A stretch of 10,004 bases of DNA from Lysobacterales bacterium (GTDB lineage Bacteria > Pseudomonadota > Gammaproteobacteria > Xanthomonadales > SZUA-36), in contig JARFQZ010000248.1 of the NCBI GenBank assembly GCA_029287515.1, forward strand, positions 1 to 10,004. The letters are read 5' to 3'. The notes beneath the pieces are model-generated. The model was given only the letters and a program-made list of their open reading frames with translations, was not told the origin of the DNA and did no database searches. How positions within the stretch are numbered: the first letter of the stretch is position 1; every line of letters begins with the position of its first letter. The position numbers and the translations under genes are program-made. This document shows, piece after piece, positions 1 to 6,967 of this stretch.

Positions 1-171
1 GAAAGCCGCCTGAAGCCCCGGTAAAACCCTTGAAACCTGGCCCTTGTAGATGTTGCCGATATAGCCGGTGTGGCTGGCTCTCTCCAGCCAGACCTCCTGC
101 AACATGCCATTCTCGACCAGCGCCACCCTGGTTTCCGAGGGTGTCGAATTAATGAGAATTTCTTCGCTCAC
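1..171 (-). CDS. rng: Ribonuclease G, N-terminal part (3' end outside window)
   Basis: RNase G is an RNase E-family endoribonuclease that matures the 5' end of 16S rRNA and degrades some mRNAs. Only the first 57 codons are visible; the gene runs off the left edge. The translation contains TPSETRVALVENG, then LQEVWLER, then GNIYKGQVSRVLPGLQAAF, which is the typical start of RNase G leading into the S1 RNA-binding domain and agrees closely with E. coli Rng as I remember it. The start is GTG: an in-frame stop lies five codons upstream (187-189) and no other standard start lies between. The only Shine-Dalgarno-like GGAG is about 21 nt away, too far to serve well, so translation is probably coupled to maf, whose stop is 27 nt upstream. 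The S1 domain and catalytic part lie outside the window. Confidence 0.95.
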   Translation of the reverse strand, partial: MSEEILINSTPSETRVALVENGMLQEVWLERASHTGYIGNIYKGQVSRVLPGLQAAF

Positions 172-198
172 GGGCGAATTGCCATTTCAAAACTCCAC

Positions 199-792
199 TT
201 AGAATAGCACTTTGGCGCGTTTCAGTAATTGCGCGGTCTCGAACAGCGGAAGACCCATGACGCCATAAAAACTTCCCTCTATCCTGGAGATTTTTTCCGC
301 AGCCTTCCCCTGGACGCCATAAGCACCCGCCTTGTCCATCGGATCGCCGGTGTCGCAATATGCCTCGATCCAGTCCTGGTCCAGCTCCGCAAACGTAACC
401 CTGGTAATGTTGAGCGCCTCGTGAATCTCGCCGGGTGTCACCGCAACCGCCACGGCTGAGTAGACTTCATGGGTTCGTCCCGAGAGCCTGTTCAGCATAG
501 ACATCGCTTCGCCCCTGTCGTTCGGTTTACCCAGGATTTCGTTGCCCAGGATGACGGCGGTATCAGAACCCAGTACCGGAATCTCGTGATCACCGGTGCC
601 GAGCACTTCCAGTGCTTTTTCACGGGCCATCCGCAACACGAAATCAGCGGGGCTCTCGCCTGGTTGGGGCACTTCTTCGATACCGGCGACAATTGCCTCG
701 AACGACACGCCTATTTGCGTCAGCAATTCCCGCCTGCGAGGCGATGCCGAGGCCAGGACAAGCACGGGTTTGCGGTTGGAACGGGAACTCAT
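199..792 (-). CDS. maf: Maf/YhdE-type nucleoside triphosphate pyrophosphatase
   Basis: Maf proteins of the YhdE branch hydrolyse dTTP, UTP and some modified pyrimidine nucleotides to monophosphates, cleaning the nucleotide pool; Maf has also been tied to septum inhibition. The 197-aa product has the family N-terminal motif ASASPRR (residues 14-20), GSDTAV with the presumed catalytic Asp77, the KP near residue 90, LSGRTHEVYSAVAV, and DKAGAYGVQG towards the C-terminus. The motifs and the length, the same as E. coli YhdE, favour YhdE over YceF. The frame stays open to 912, but those 40 extra codons lie inside rlmH and precede the family's usual start. The ATG at 790-792 is preferred; it has a modest GAG 9 nt upstream and follows the rlmH stop by 8 nt. 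It is probably co-transcribed and translationally coupled with rlmH and rng. Confidence 0.95.
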   Translation of the reverse strand: MSSRSNRKPVLVLASASPRRRELLTQIGVSFEAIVAGIEEVPQPGESPADFVLRMAREKALEVLGTGDHEIPVLGSDTAVILGNEILGKPNDRGEAMSMLNRLSGRTHEVYSAVAVAVTPGEIHEALNITRVTFAELDQDWIEAYCDTGDPMDKAGAYGVQGKAAEKISRIEGSFYGVMGLPLFETAQLLKRAKVLF

Positions 793-800
793 CAAAACAC

Positions 801-1271
801 TCAGCTTCGATGGTAAGGATGGTTCTGCGTGATCGTCCATGCCCGGTACAACTGTTCCGCCACGATGGCCCTGACCAGGGGATGAGGTAACGTCAGTTTC
901 CCCAGGGACCATATGTCCCGGGCCTGTTCACGGCAGGTCACCGGCAGGCCGTCCGGGCCCCCGATTAAAAAGCATACGCCGTGTTCCTCACGCATCCAGT
1001 TCTCGAGGCGCTGTGCAAGCTCCATGGTTGACCACTGCTTGCCGCGCCCGTCCAGGGCAATCACCCGGTGGCCCCGCGGAACCGCGCCGAGCAGTGCAGT
1101 TCCTTCGCTTTGGCGAAGCGCCTCCGTATCGGAATTTTTCGAACGTTTTGAAAGCGGGACCTCTTTCAATTCCAGGGCCAGGCCGCGTGGAAACCGCCTG
1201 GCGTATTCCTGCCATGCCGTTTGCACCCAGCCCGGCATTCGCTGGCCAACAGCGGCGACGGTCAGTTGCAC
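801..1271 (-). CDS. rlmH: 23S rRNA pseudouridine-1915 N3-methyltransferase RlmH
   Basis: RlmH is a small SPOUT-fold, SAM-dependent enzyme that methylates pseudouridine 1915 in helix 69 of 23S rRNA on the assembled 70S ribosome. The sequence shows VAAVGQRMPGWV near the start, the SAM-knot motif LIGGPDG (about residues 102-108), LTLPHPLVR, and the ending NHPYHR, all hallmarks of the family. The frame is open up to 1307, but the family begins with a short strand leading into the VGxxMP motif, and GTG at 1269-1271 gives 156 aa, close to the usual 155. The alternative GTG at 1305-1307 would overlap rsfS and add 12 residues. Neither has a clear Shine-Dalgarno sequence, so coupling to rsfS, whose stop lies 16 nt before the chosen start, is likely. 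RlmH and RsfS both act on the large subunit and are often neighbours. Confidence 0.93.
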   Translation of the reverse strand: MQLTVAAVGQRMPGWVQTAWQEYARRFPRGLALELKEVPLSKRSKNSDTEALRQSEGTALLGAVPRGHRVIALDGRGKQWSTMELAQRLENWMREEHGVCFLIGGPDGLPVTCREQARDIWSLGKLTLPHPLVRAIVAEQLYRAWTITQNHPYHRS

Positions 1272-1287
1272 GACAAAAATTTGGAAT

Positions 1288-1671
1288 TCAGGCCGACTGG
1301 CCCGCACTGCTGCGTTGTTGGCTGGACGCTTCCCACAATTTCTCGAGATTGTAAAATGCCCTGGACTGCGGGAGCATCAAATGGACGATAACATCATTGA
1401 GATCTACCAGGACCCATTCAGCTTCTCTTTCTCCCTCTATACCCAGCGGCTGACAACCGGCGGCCTTGGCATTCATGACCAGTTTTTCGGCCATTGATTT
1501 CACATGTCGGCTGGAATTACCCGAGGCGACAACGAACAGGTCCGTCAACGGATTCTGTCCCGCGACGTTAATCTGCTGTATATCGATGGCTTTGAGGTCT
1601 TCGAGGGTAGAGATCACCAGATCCCTGAGTTGATCCGACGTAAGTGTGTCGTCCGCGGTTTTCTTGGTCAA
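1288..1671 (-). CDS. rsfS: Ribosomal silencing factor RsfS
   Basis: RsfS (RsfA, Iojap/DUF143 family) binds ribosomal protein uL14 on the 50S subunit and blocks joining of 30S, lowering translation in starvation. The 127-aa product shows the family pattern: LRDLVISTLEDLKAIDI, then TDLFVVASGNSSRHV (residues 43-57), GIEGEREAEWVLVDL, and VIVHLMLPQSRAFYNLEKLW, where most members end. About 14 extra polar residues (Ser, Gln, Ala rich) follow, making it longer than E. coli RsfS at 105 aa; the first dozen residues also extend past it. The start is TTG at 1669-1671: an in-frame TGA lies three codons upstream, and an AGGTGA Shine-Dalgarno at 1678-1683 is spaced 6 nt away. NadD ends 31 nt upstream, the largest gap in this run of genes. 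Confidence 0.95.
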   Translation of the reverse strand: MTKKTADDTLTSDQLRDLVISTLEDLKAIDIQQINVAGQNPLTDLFVVASGNSSRHVKSMAEKLVMNAKAAGCQPLGIEGEREAEWVLVDLNDVIVHLMLPQSRAFYNLEKLWEASSQQRSSAGQSA

Positions 1672-1677
1672 ATGAAA

Positions 1678-1683
1678 TCACCT
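1678..1683 (-). promoter_or_regulatory. Ribosome binding site fixing the TTG start of rsfS
   Basis: AGGTGA on the minus strand lies 6 nt before the TTG codon at 1669-1671. It is the clearest Shine-Dalgarno sequence in the leuS-rng run, and with the in-frame TGA at 1678-1680 it decides the non-ATG start. Confidence 0.7.
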
Positions 1684-1702
1684 GGGTTGCAATAAGCGGA
1701 TT

Positions 1703-2359
1703 TTATCCTTTCCTGACCTGACCCGCAAAGTAAAGCTGGTGTTGATCGATGTAGTCGATGACAGAATCAGGCATCAGGAACCGGGCAGAAAGGCCTGCAC
1801 GCATCCGTTCACGGATATCCGTGGAGGAAATGGCAAGCTGGGTGATCTGCAAGGGAAGCACCGATCCGGATGGGGTGTTGCGCAGATGTCCTGCCTTTTG
1901 CACGAGACCGTTTTCCATCCGCTCCCGCAACTCGCCCTTCCAGGCTGGCCGGGCTCCCGGGCGACGCATGATGACCATGTGCGCCAGGCCGAAGAGCGAC
2001 TTCCAGTCATGCCAACTGTCCAGTTCATTGGCCGCATCCTGTCCGATGATCAGCAGAACCGGCGTTTTGCCTGCTTCGGCCCGTATCTCGGCCAGCGTGT
2101 CGGCCATGAAAGAACGGCCTTCTCGCCGAACCTCCCTGTCGTCAACGCGGAATTCCGGGTAGGCGGCAACCGCCAGTTTCAGCATGTTCAGCCGGTCTTG
2201 CGAGGAAGCCATCGTCCCCTCGCGATGAGGAGGGGTTCCGGCAGGCAACAGGCGAAAGTCTTCGAGTCCGAGCAGTTCCCGCGCCTCCAGCGCAGCTCGC
2301 AGGTGGCCATAGTGCACCGGGTCAAAAGTTCCCCCGAAGATACCGATGGGCGTGCTCAC
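1703..2359 (-). CDS. nadD: Nicotinate-nucleotide adenylyltransferase NadD
   Basis: NadD transfers AMP from ATP to nicotinate mononucleotide, giving deamido-NAD, an essential step shared by NAD synthesis and salvage. The 218-aa product carries the nucleotidyltransferase signature GGTFDPVHYGH (residues 9-19), followed by LLPAGTPPHR for substrate binding, LIIGQDAANELDSWHDW in the middle, and ISSTDIRERM near the C-terminus, where the ISSTxIR motif contacts ATP phosphates. Length and motif order are standard. The start is GTG (2357-2359); the GGTFDP motif falls at the expected distance from it. Only one base separates it from the holA stop, and no good Shine-Dalgarno is visible, so reinitiation after holA is likely. 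The holA-nadD-rsfS-rlmH order is well conserved in gammaproteobacteria. Confidence 0.97.
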   Translation of the reverse strand: MSTPIGIFGGTFDPVHYGHLRAALEARELLGLEDFRLLPAGTPPHREGTMASSQDRLNMLKLAVAAYPEFRVDDREVRREGRSFMADTLAEIRAEAGKTPVLLIIGQDAANELDSWHDWKSLFGLAHMVIMRRPGARPAWKGELRERMENGLVQKAGHLRNTPSGSVLPLQITQLAISSTDIRERMRAGLSARFLMPDSVIDYIDQHQLYFAGQVRKG

Positions 2360-2360
2360 G

Positions 2361-3383
2361 TCAGTTGAACCCGGCAGTGCCCGGTTGACATATCTGAACC
2401 AGTAAACGGTCCAGCGTCTGCCAGGGATCGCCCCCGGCCCTTCCCTTGCTCTGCCGGTCGATCAGCGCGAGTGCCTGGAAGGACTCTCCCAGCGCCGCTC
2501 CGGTCAAGCGCCGCAGCAGTTGGCGCATCGGGCCCTGCCTTGATTGCCAAATACGCAATTTTCCAAAAACGGCCGATTCGCTTTCGCCGGAGGAAACAGC
2601 CGCCCGTACGGTATCGGCCAGGGTCAATTCCCGGTAAAGCGCGCCACTGACGGCCTGGATGGCTACCCCCGTGCGCTGCAGGCCTGACGCGACCCTGAGG
2701 CATTCCCCCAGCTGTCCCAGCAAGGCACATTCCACCAACCGGAATGCATCGAAACGGGCGCTGTTCGCAACGGCACGGGTAACGTCCTCGGCGCTGACTT
2801 TTTCGCCGGGTTTCAGCAGAGCCAGCTTTTCTATTTCCTGTTGTGCAGCCAGCAGGTTTCCCTCGACAAGATCGGCCAGCATGGCGACCGCTTCGGGTTC
2901 GGAGTCCAGGCCGGCAGAGTTCATTCTGCCCCTGATCCACTGCGGCAACTGGCCCGGTTTTACCGGCCAGATTTCAACCAGCACACCCGCGCGGGCCAGG
3001 ACGGATGCCCACTTGGATTTCCTGATCGCGCTGTCCCATTTCTCGCAGGAGACCACCAGCAGAATGTCCGGGTCAGCCGATTCGACAAATTCCACCAGCA
3101 CCTGTGCGCCTTCCCTGCCGGGGCGTCCCGTCGGCAGTCGGATGTCGACGATCTTACGGCTGGAAAACAGGGAAAGCGCGGCACTGTCTTCGACCAGTTC
3201 ACCCCAGTCGAATCCACGGCCCACTTCGTGAACATTACGCTCGGCAAACCCCTGTTGTTGCGCCGCCTGGATGACCTGGTCCCTGCATTCCTGCAAAAGC
3301 AGCGGTTCGCTGCCGCCAAGCAGGTATGCGGGCGCCAGCGACTGGTCCAACAGGGCAGGCAGCTGATTCGGGTTAACACCCAT
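2361..3383 (-). CDS. holA: DNA polymerase III delta subunit HolA
   Basis: HolA is the delta subunit of the clamp loader, the wrench that opens the beta sliding clamp at the replication fork. The 340-aa product has the usual length (E. coli 343). It opens with QLPALLDQSLAPAYLLGGSEPLLLQE, in which YLLGGxEPLLLQE is typical of the N-terminal AAA-like domain. Later it shows LVVSCEKWD and the helical middle domain EGNLLAAQQEIEKLALL (about residues 173-189), then NSARFDAFRL, also family-typical, and a helical collar domain. Family members lack a functional Walker A site, and none is seen here. The ATG start lies 6 nt after the lptE stop. The lptE-holA-nadD link matches E. coli. Confidence 0.95.
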   Translation of the reverse strand: MGVNPNQLPALLDQSLAPAYLLGGSEPLLLQECRDQVIQAAQQQGFAERNVHEVGRGFDWGELVEDSAALSLFSSRKIVDIRLPTGRPGREGAQVLVEFVESADPDILLVVSCEKWDSAIRKSKWASVLARAGVLVEIWPVKPGQLPQWIRGRMNSAGLDSEPEAVAMLADLVEGNLLAAQQEIEKLALLKPGEKVSAEDVTRAVANSARFDAFRLVECALLGQLGECLRVASGLQRTGVAIQAVSGALYRELTLADTVRAAVSSGESESAVFGKLRIWQSRQGPMRQLLRRLTGAALGESFQALALIDRQSKGRAGGDPWQTLDRLLVQICQPGTAGFN

Positions 3384-3389
3384 CTGGCT

Positions 3390-3890
3390 TCAACCCGGGC
3401 CGGCCTGGGCCATTTCCAGGCGCGAAACGAGCATTCTGGACAAGGTATCCGCCAATTCTTTTTTCAGGTATTCCTGTTCCCTGGAGCCGGCCAGGATTCT
3501 CTGCTCATCGAAACTGACTTCGCGCGCCTGCCTCAGGTTCTGCCAGTCCAGCAGGACCTGGCCGTCACTATCGGTCAGGCGAAATCTCACCGTGTGGCTG
3601 ATCCGGTATTCCCTGACGCGGGCGTTGTCACCGATGGTCAGCACGTCCGTGGCAACCTGGTCGACCGGAATTTCCAGTATCGCGGTAGCCTCCTCGCTGC
3701 TCACAAACTTCACTCCGCCCTGTTCCAGCATGATCCTCAAACGACGGGCAAGGTCGCTGTATTCGTCGCCGATGACCATCTTGGTTTTGGCCATTTCAGG
3801 CGGCAGATCCGCATCGGTTCTCAGCTGGAAGCCACAGCCACTGAAAATCAGCGACAGGCTCAGCATTGCGGTGATCGAAAAAGCTCTCAT
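3390..3890 (-). CDS. lptE: LPS-assembly lipoprotein LptE
   Basis: LptE (RlpB) is the outer-membrane lipoprotein that plugs the LptD barrel and helps insert lipopolysaccharide into the outer leaflet. The 166-aa product starts with a short charged N-terminus and a hydrophobic stretch ending in a lipobox, LIFSGC, with the lipidated Cys at residue 19; the residue after it is Gly, not Asp, which fits outer-membrane sorting. GCGFQLR straight after the Cys is the family hallmark. The rest is poorly conserved, as usual: a mixed alpha/beta body with SDLARRLRIMLEQGGV and a C-terminal helix LKKELADTLSRMLVSRL. It is shorter than E. coli LptE (193 aa). It begins 5 nt after leuS and ends 6 nt before holA. 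The function call rests on lipobox, GCGFxLR and position. Confidence 0.92.
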   Translation of the reverse strand: MRAFSITAMLSLSLIFSGCGFQLRTDADLPPEMAKTKMVIGDEYSDLARRLRIMLEQGGVKFVSSEEATAILEIPVDQVATDVLTIGDNARVREYRISHTVRFRLTDSDGQVLLDWQNLRQAREVSFDEQRILAGSREQEYLKKELADTLSRMLVSRLEMAQAGPG

Positions 3891-3895
3891 CGATA

Positions 3896-6505
3896 TCAGC
3901 CCATCACGATATTCAGCAACCGGTCGGGGATGTGGATGACTTTGCGAATTTCCTTTCCATCCATGTGTCGCCGGACATTATCAACGGCGAGCGCCTGCTC
4001 CAGCGCCTGGTCTTTTTCCGCACCCGGTGGCAGTTCAAGGCGGGCGCGCAGTTTGCCGTTGATCTGAACCACAAGCGTCACCTGGGTGCGCTCCCTGGCG
4101 GATTCGTCGGCGACAGGCCAGGAAGCCTCATTCAGCGACCCCTCTCCGCCCAGTGCCTGCCAGAGGACCTCGCAGATATGCGGTGTAATCGGGGCGAGCA
4201 GGCGGACGATATTGATCCAGGCTTCCTGCACCACCGCCCGTGACTGCTCATTTTTGGATTCGAAGCGCGCCAGGTGGTTGGTCAACTCCATGATCGCCGC
4301 GATCGCGGTATTGAACGTGTACCGGCGGCTGATGTCGTCACTGACCTTGGCGATCGTGTCATGCAACAGGCGCCGCATCTCTTTTTGTTCGCTGTCCAGC
4401 GCACCAACATCCAGTTCGGCACAAGGGCCGGCGTCGATGTGATTGGTCACTTGCGCCCACACACGGCGCAGGAACCGGGATGCGCCCTCGACGCCGGAAT
4501 CCGACCACTCGAGCGATTGGTGGGGCGGAGAGTCGGATACGGAAAACAGCCGAACGGTATCCGCTCCATAGCGGTCCATCAGGCCTTCCGGGTCCACCCC
4601 GTTGTTCTTTGACTTGGACATCTTTTCCACGCCGCCGAACTCAACCGGCTGCTGGTCGGAAATCAGCCTGGCGGAGGCCGGCCTGCCCTTGGCATCGCGG
4701 TCCACTTCGATTTCCGAAGCATTGATCCAGTGAATTTTCCCGCCTTCTTCCTCCCGGAAATAGGTGTCGGCTACCACCATGCCCTGGCACAGCAAACGCG
4801 TGGCCGGTTCATCCGAATCGACCATGCCCGCATCACGCATCAGCTTGTGATAGAAGCGGAAATACATCAGGTGCAGAATCGCGTGCTCGATTCCGCCGAT
4901 GTACTGATCGACGGGAAGCCAGTACTTCGCGCGCTCATCGAGTTGAGCGTCCGCGTCAGGGCAACAGTAACGGGCGTAATACCACGATGACTCCATGAAG
5001 GTATCGAAGGTGTCGGTTTCCCTTTCTGCGTCTTTTCCGCATTCCGGGCAGGAGGTCTTCCGCCATTCGGGATCGGCCTTGATCGGGGACTGTACCCCCA
5101 TGAACGTCACGTCTTCCGGCAGAACAACCGGCAACTGGTCTTCGGGCACCGGAACAGCGCCGCAGTCCGGGCAGTAAATGACGGGAATCGGGCAGCCCCA
5201 GTAACGCTGGCGGCTGACTCCCCAGTCACGCAAGCGGTAGTTGACCTTGCGCTCGCCCAGCCCTTTCTCCTCCAGCCAGGAAGTCGCTTTCTCTTTTGCT
5301 TCCGCCACTTCAAGGCCATCCAGCCATTCACTGTTAATCGCCGGACCGTCTTCCGTATAGGCTTCACCTTCCCAGTCCCCGGGCGGCGCCACCGTGCGGA
5401 TGATGGGCAGGTCGTGGCTCATGGCAAAATCCCAGTCCCGCTGGTCCTGCCCGGGAACGGCCATGATGGCGCCCGTGCCGTAGCCCATCAGCACGTAGTC
5501 TGCGAGGTACAGGGGAACCGGCTTTTCGGTGAATGGGTTGAACAGGTAGGCGCCCGTGAAAACACCGCGCTTCTCCAGGCCGCCTTCAACGGCAAGGCGG
5601 TCTTCCTCGGTGGCCTTGGCGGCCTGTTCTGCAAACCGGGCAACCTCGTCCGCTTGCTCATCCGTGGTGATTTCAGCCACCAGGGGATGCTCCGGAGCCA
5701 AAACGGCATAGGTCATGCCAAACGAGGTATCAGGCCGCGTGGTGAATACCCTGATACTGCGACCCAGGGAGTCCGGATTGCCCGAAGCATCGCATACGGG
5801 CATTTCAAATTCGGCGCCATCGGAACGGCCGATCCAGTTTCGCTGCATGGTTTTGACGGCATCGGGCCAGCCATCCAGTTCGTCCAGCCCCTGCAACAAT
5901 TCTTCAGCATAATCGGTGATTTTCAGAAACCACTGCGGAATGGATTTACGCTCCACCACGGCGCCCGAGCGCCAGCCGCGCCCGTCCACGACCTGCTCGT
6001 TCGCCAGCACGGTCTGGTCCACCGGGTCCCAGTTCACCTCGGAATCCCTGCGATAGGCCAGCCCCTTGCGCATCAGACGGGTGAACATCTGCTGTTCCCA
6101 ACGGTAGTATTCGGGCTTGCAGGTGGTGACTTCGCGTGACCAGTCGTAAGCGAAGCCCAGCCGCTTGAACTTTTCACGCATGTTTTCGATATTCGCGTAA
6201 GTCCATGCAGCCGGCGCGGTTTTGTTCCTGATGGCGGCATTTTCGGCCGGGAGTCCGAAAGCGTCCCACCCCATCGGCTGCAGGACATTCCGGCCGCACA
6301 TCCTGTGATAGCGGCTGATCACATCACCAATGGTGTAATTGCGGACATGCCCCATGTGCAGCGCGCCCGAGGGGTATGGCAACATCGACAGGCAATAGAA
6401 TTTTTCCATGCCTTCTTTTTCGTCCGCACGGAACGCATCCTCGCGCTCCCATTGTTCCTGGACTTCAGGTTCTATCTCGCCAGGATTGTAGGGCGTCTTT
6501 GCCAT
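3896..6505 (-). CDS. leuS: Leucyl-tRNA synthetase
   Basis: LeuS is the class I synthetase that charges tRNA-Leu and removes wrongly attached amino acids. The 869-aa product contains the HIGH signature as HMGH (residues 50-53, in PYPSGALHMGH), the KMSKS loop exactly (628-632), and the CP1 editing domain with TTRPDT (255-260), which holds the specificity threonine, and GTGAIMAVP followed by GQDQRD (352-357). In this last motif a His is usual where Gln353 sits; the DxxD pair is kept. Two CxxC pairs (C445/C448 and C486/C489) suggest a bound zinc that E. coli LeuS lacks, as recalled. The C-terminal anticodon-binding and tail regions are complete. ATG at 6503-6505 has no convincing Shine-Dalgarno, and the leader is A/T rich. 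It is the first gene of the run down to rng. Confidence 0.98.
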   Translation of the reverse strand: MAKTPYNPGEIEPEVQEQWEREDAFRADEKEGMEKFYCLSMLPYPSGALHMGHVRNYTIGDVISRYHRMCGRNVLQPMGWDAFGLPAENAAIRNKTAPAAWTYANIENMREKFKRLGFAYDWSREVTTCKPEYYRWEQQMFTRLMRKGLAYRRDSEVNWDPVDQTVLANEQVVDGRGWRSGAVVERKSIPQWFLKITDYAEELLQGLDELDGWPDAVKTMQRNWIGRSDGAEFEMPVCDASGNPDSLGRSIRVFTTRPDTSFGMTYAVLAPEHPLVAEITTDEQADEVARFAEQAAKATEEDRLAVEGGLEKRGVFTGAYLFNPFTEKPVPLYLADYVLMGYGTGAIMAVPGQDQRDWDFAMSHDLPIIRTVAPPGDWEGEAYTEDGPAINSEWLDGLEVAEAKEKATSWLEEKGLGERKVNYRLRDWGVSRQRYWGCPIPVIYCPDCGAVPVPEDQLPVVLPEDVTFMGVQSPIKADPEWRKTSCPECGKDAERETDTFDTFMESSWYYARYCCPDADAQLDERAKYWLPVDQYIGGIEHAILHLMYFRFYHKLMRDAGMVDSDEPATRLLCQGMVVADTYFREEEGGKIHWINASEIEVDRDAKGRPASARLISDQQPVEFGGVEKMSKSKNNGVDPEGLMDRYGADTVRLFSVSDSPPHQSLEWSDSGVEGASRFLRRVWAQVTNHIDAGPCAELDVGALDSEQKEMRRLLHDTIAKVSDDISRRYTFNTAIAAIMELTNHLARFESKNEQSRAVVQEAWINIVRLLAPITPHICEVLWQALGGEGSLNEASWPVADESARERTQVTLVVQINGKLRARLELPPGAEKDQALEQALAVDNVRRHMDGKEIRKVIHIPDRLLNIVMG

Positions 6506-6530
6506 ATATTTGTGTATCCATAAAAACTAA

Positions 6531-6686
6531 AAAGGTAAGAGAGGAAGCTTAACCGACCCCCCTCGCAGAAGAAAGACCCGGCAAATGCCCACCGAAGCCG
6601 CGGTGAAAAGCTTTTTACGAAGCATGAGCACCACGCTTGGCCGGGAAATCATGCGTGGAATACTGGGGGTCATCAAGAAACGCTGA
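6531..6686 (+). pseudogene. C-terminal remnant of a YjgR/DUF853 (HerA-like ATPase) gene
   Basis: On the plus strand, the frame from the stop at 6528-6530 to TGA at 6684-6686 encodes about 51 residues: a basic, proline-containing stretch (DPPRRRKTRQ), then EAAVKSFLRSM, then LGREIMRGILGVIKKR to the end. From memory, DUF853/YjgR proteins, predicted HerA-like ATPases, end with a basic linker, an 'AxKSxxRS' helix and 'GRxxxRGxLGxL' plus a few basic residues. The match in order and position is good, but it rests on recall, not a search. The rest of such a protein (over 400 residues, with the Walker motifs) is missing because leuS occupies the adjoining DNA on the other strand. An ATG at 6585 could give a 33-aa peptide, but it has no ribosome binding site. 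Best read as a scar of gene loss, convergent with panC and lying in the presumed leuS leader. Confidence 0.55.
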
Positions 6687-6713
6687 ATTCAGAATTGTTG
6701 CATTTTTGCAACA
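6683..6713 (+). repeat. Inverted repeats just after the YjgR-like remnant
   Basis: CTGAATTCAG at 6683-6692 is a perfect 10-bp palindrome that includes the remnant's stop codon. TGTTGCA (6696-6702), a TTTT loop and TGCAACA (6707-6713) form a 7-bp hairpin, followed on the plus strand by a short T run (TTTC). It could be the weak terminator of the lost plus-strand gene or a protein-binding dyad. Both are direct sequence observations; their role is not known. Confidence 0.45.
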
Positions 6714-6908
6714 TTTCGCCCCGGCCTCAATTTCTTGAAGACATCGCGGGGATGACGCCTTCGCCAACCAGGGGCATCTGTTCGTAACCCGCCGGGAAGC
6801 AAGCTGAAGCGTCTGCCAGCACGCCTCAAAACTCGAACAGACCCGGTAAGGCTTACCCCTGAAACCCGCATAACCAAGCGGTCTGCCGGATTCAGAAGAG
6901 AAATTTTC
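6714..6908. other. Intergenic stretch without recognisable gene
   Basis: No open frame here resembles a known protein. The frames that are open (for instance minus strand 6689-6877 and 6615-7058) give Arg-, Ser- and Cys-rich translations with no family motif and no ribosome binding site. The only small structure seen is the dyad GGTAAG-G-CTTACC at 6845-6857. If the promoter at 6909-6936 is real, this DNA is the middle of the 5' leader of leuS mRNA. Confidence 0.5.
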
Positions 6909-6936
6909 TGTATAAAGAAAGTTTTCGCGAGGCCAA
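6909..6936 (-). promoter_or_regulatory. Possible sigma70-type promoter for the leuS operon
   Basis: On the minus strand, TTGGCC (6931-6936) and TATACA (6909-6914) are spaced 16 nt apart; each matches its consensus at 4 of 6 positions. They lie immediately beyond the terminator, overlapping its T tract, which is where a new transcription unit would begin. The resulting leader to leuS would be about 400 nt. I see no better promoter closer to leuS, but the match is weak. Confidence 0.35.
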
Positions 6937-6967
6937 AAAAAAACCTCTCCCCGGTTAGGAGGAGAGG
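6935..6967 (-). terminator. Rho-independent terminator after panC
   Basis: On the minus strand, CCTCTCC (6967-6961) pairs with GGAGAGG (6950-6944) around a 10-nt loop, and nine T follow (6943-6935). The opposite strand has no T run after the hairpin, so it acts only on minus-strand transcripts. It ends the pcnB-panB-panC transcript and/or the candidate small RNA upstream. Confidence 0.88.

Noticed and set aside
793..912. Longer N-terminus for Maf
   Set aside because: The extra 40 codons lie within rlmH and precede the conserved family start; ATG at 790-792 fits the usual length.
2841..4067. Plus-strand open frame of 408 codons
   Set aside because: It runs antisense across holA, lptE and the end of leuS, all well-supported genes, has no family motif and follows the high-GC codon pattern of the opposite strand. 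It is a shadow frame.
6465..6521. Short upstream frame (18 codons) overlapping the leuS start
   Set aside because: ATG at 6519-6521 is out of frame with leuS and has no Shine-Dalgarno and no leucine run as in leader peptides; likely chance.
6522..6570. Attenuator before leuS (T-rich stretches preceded by a G-rich/C-rich segment)
   Set aside because: The best stem is only about 4 bp with a long loop, too weak for a terminator.
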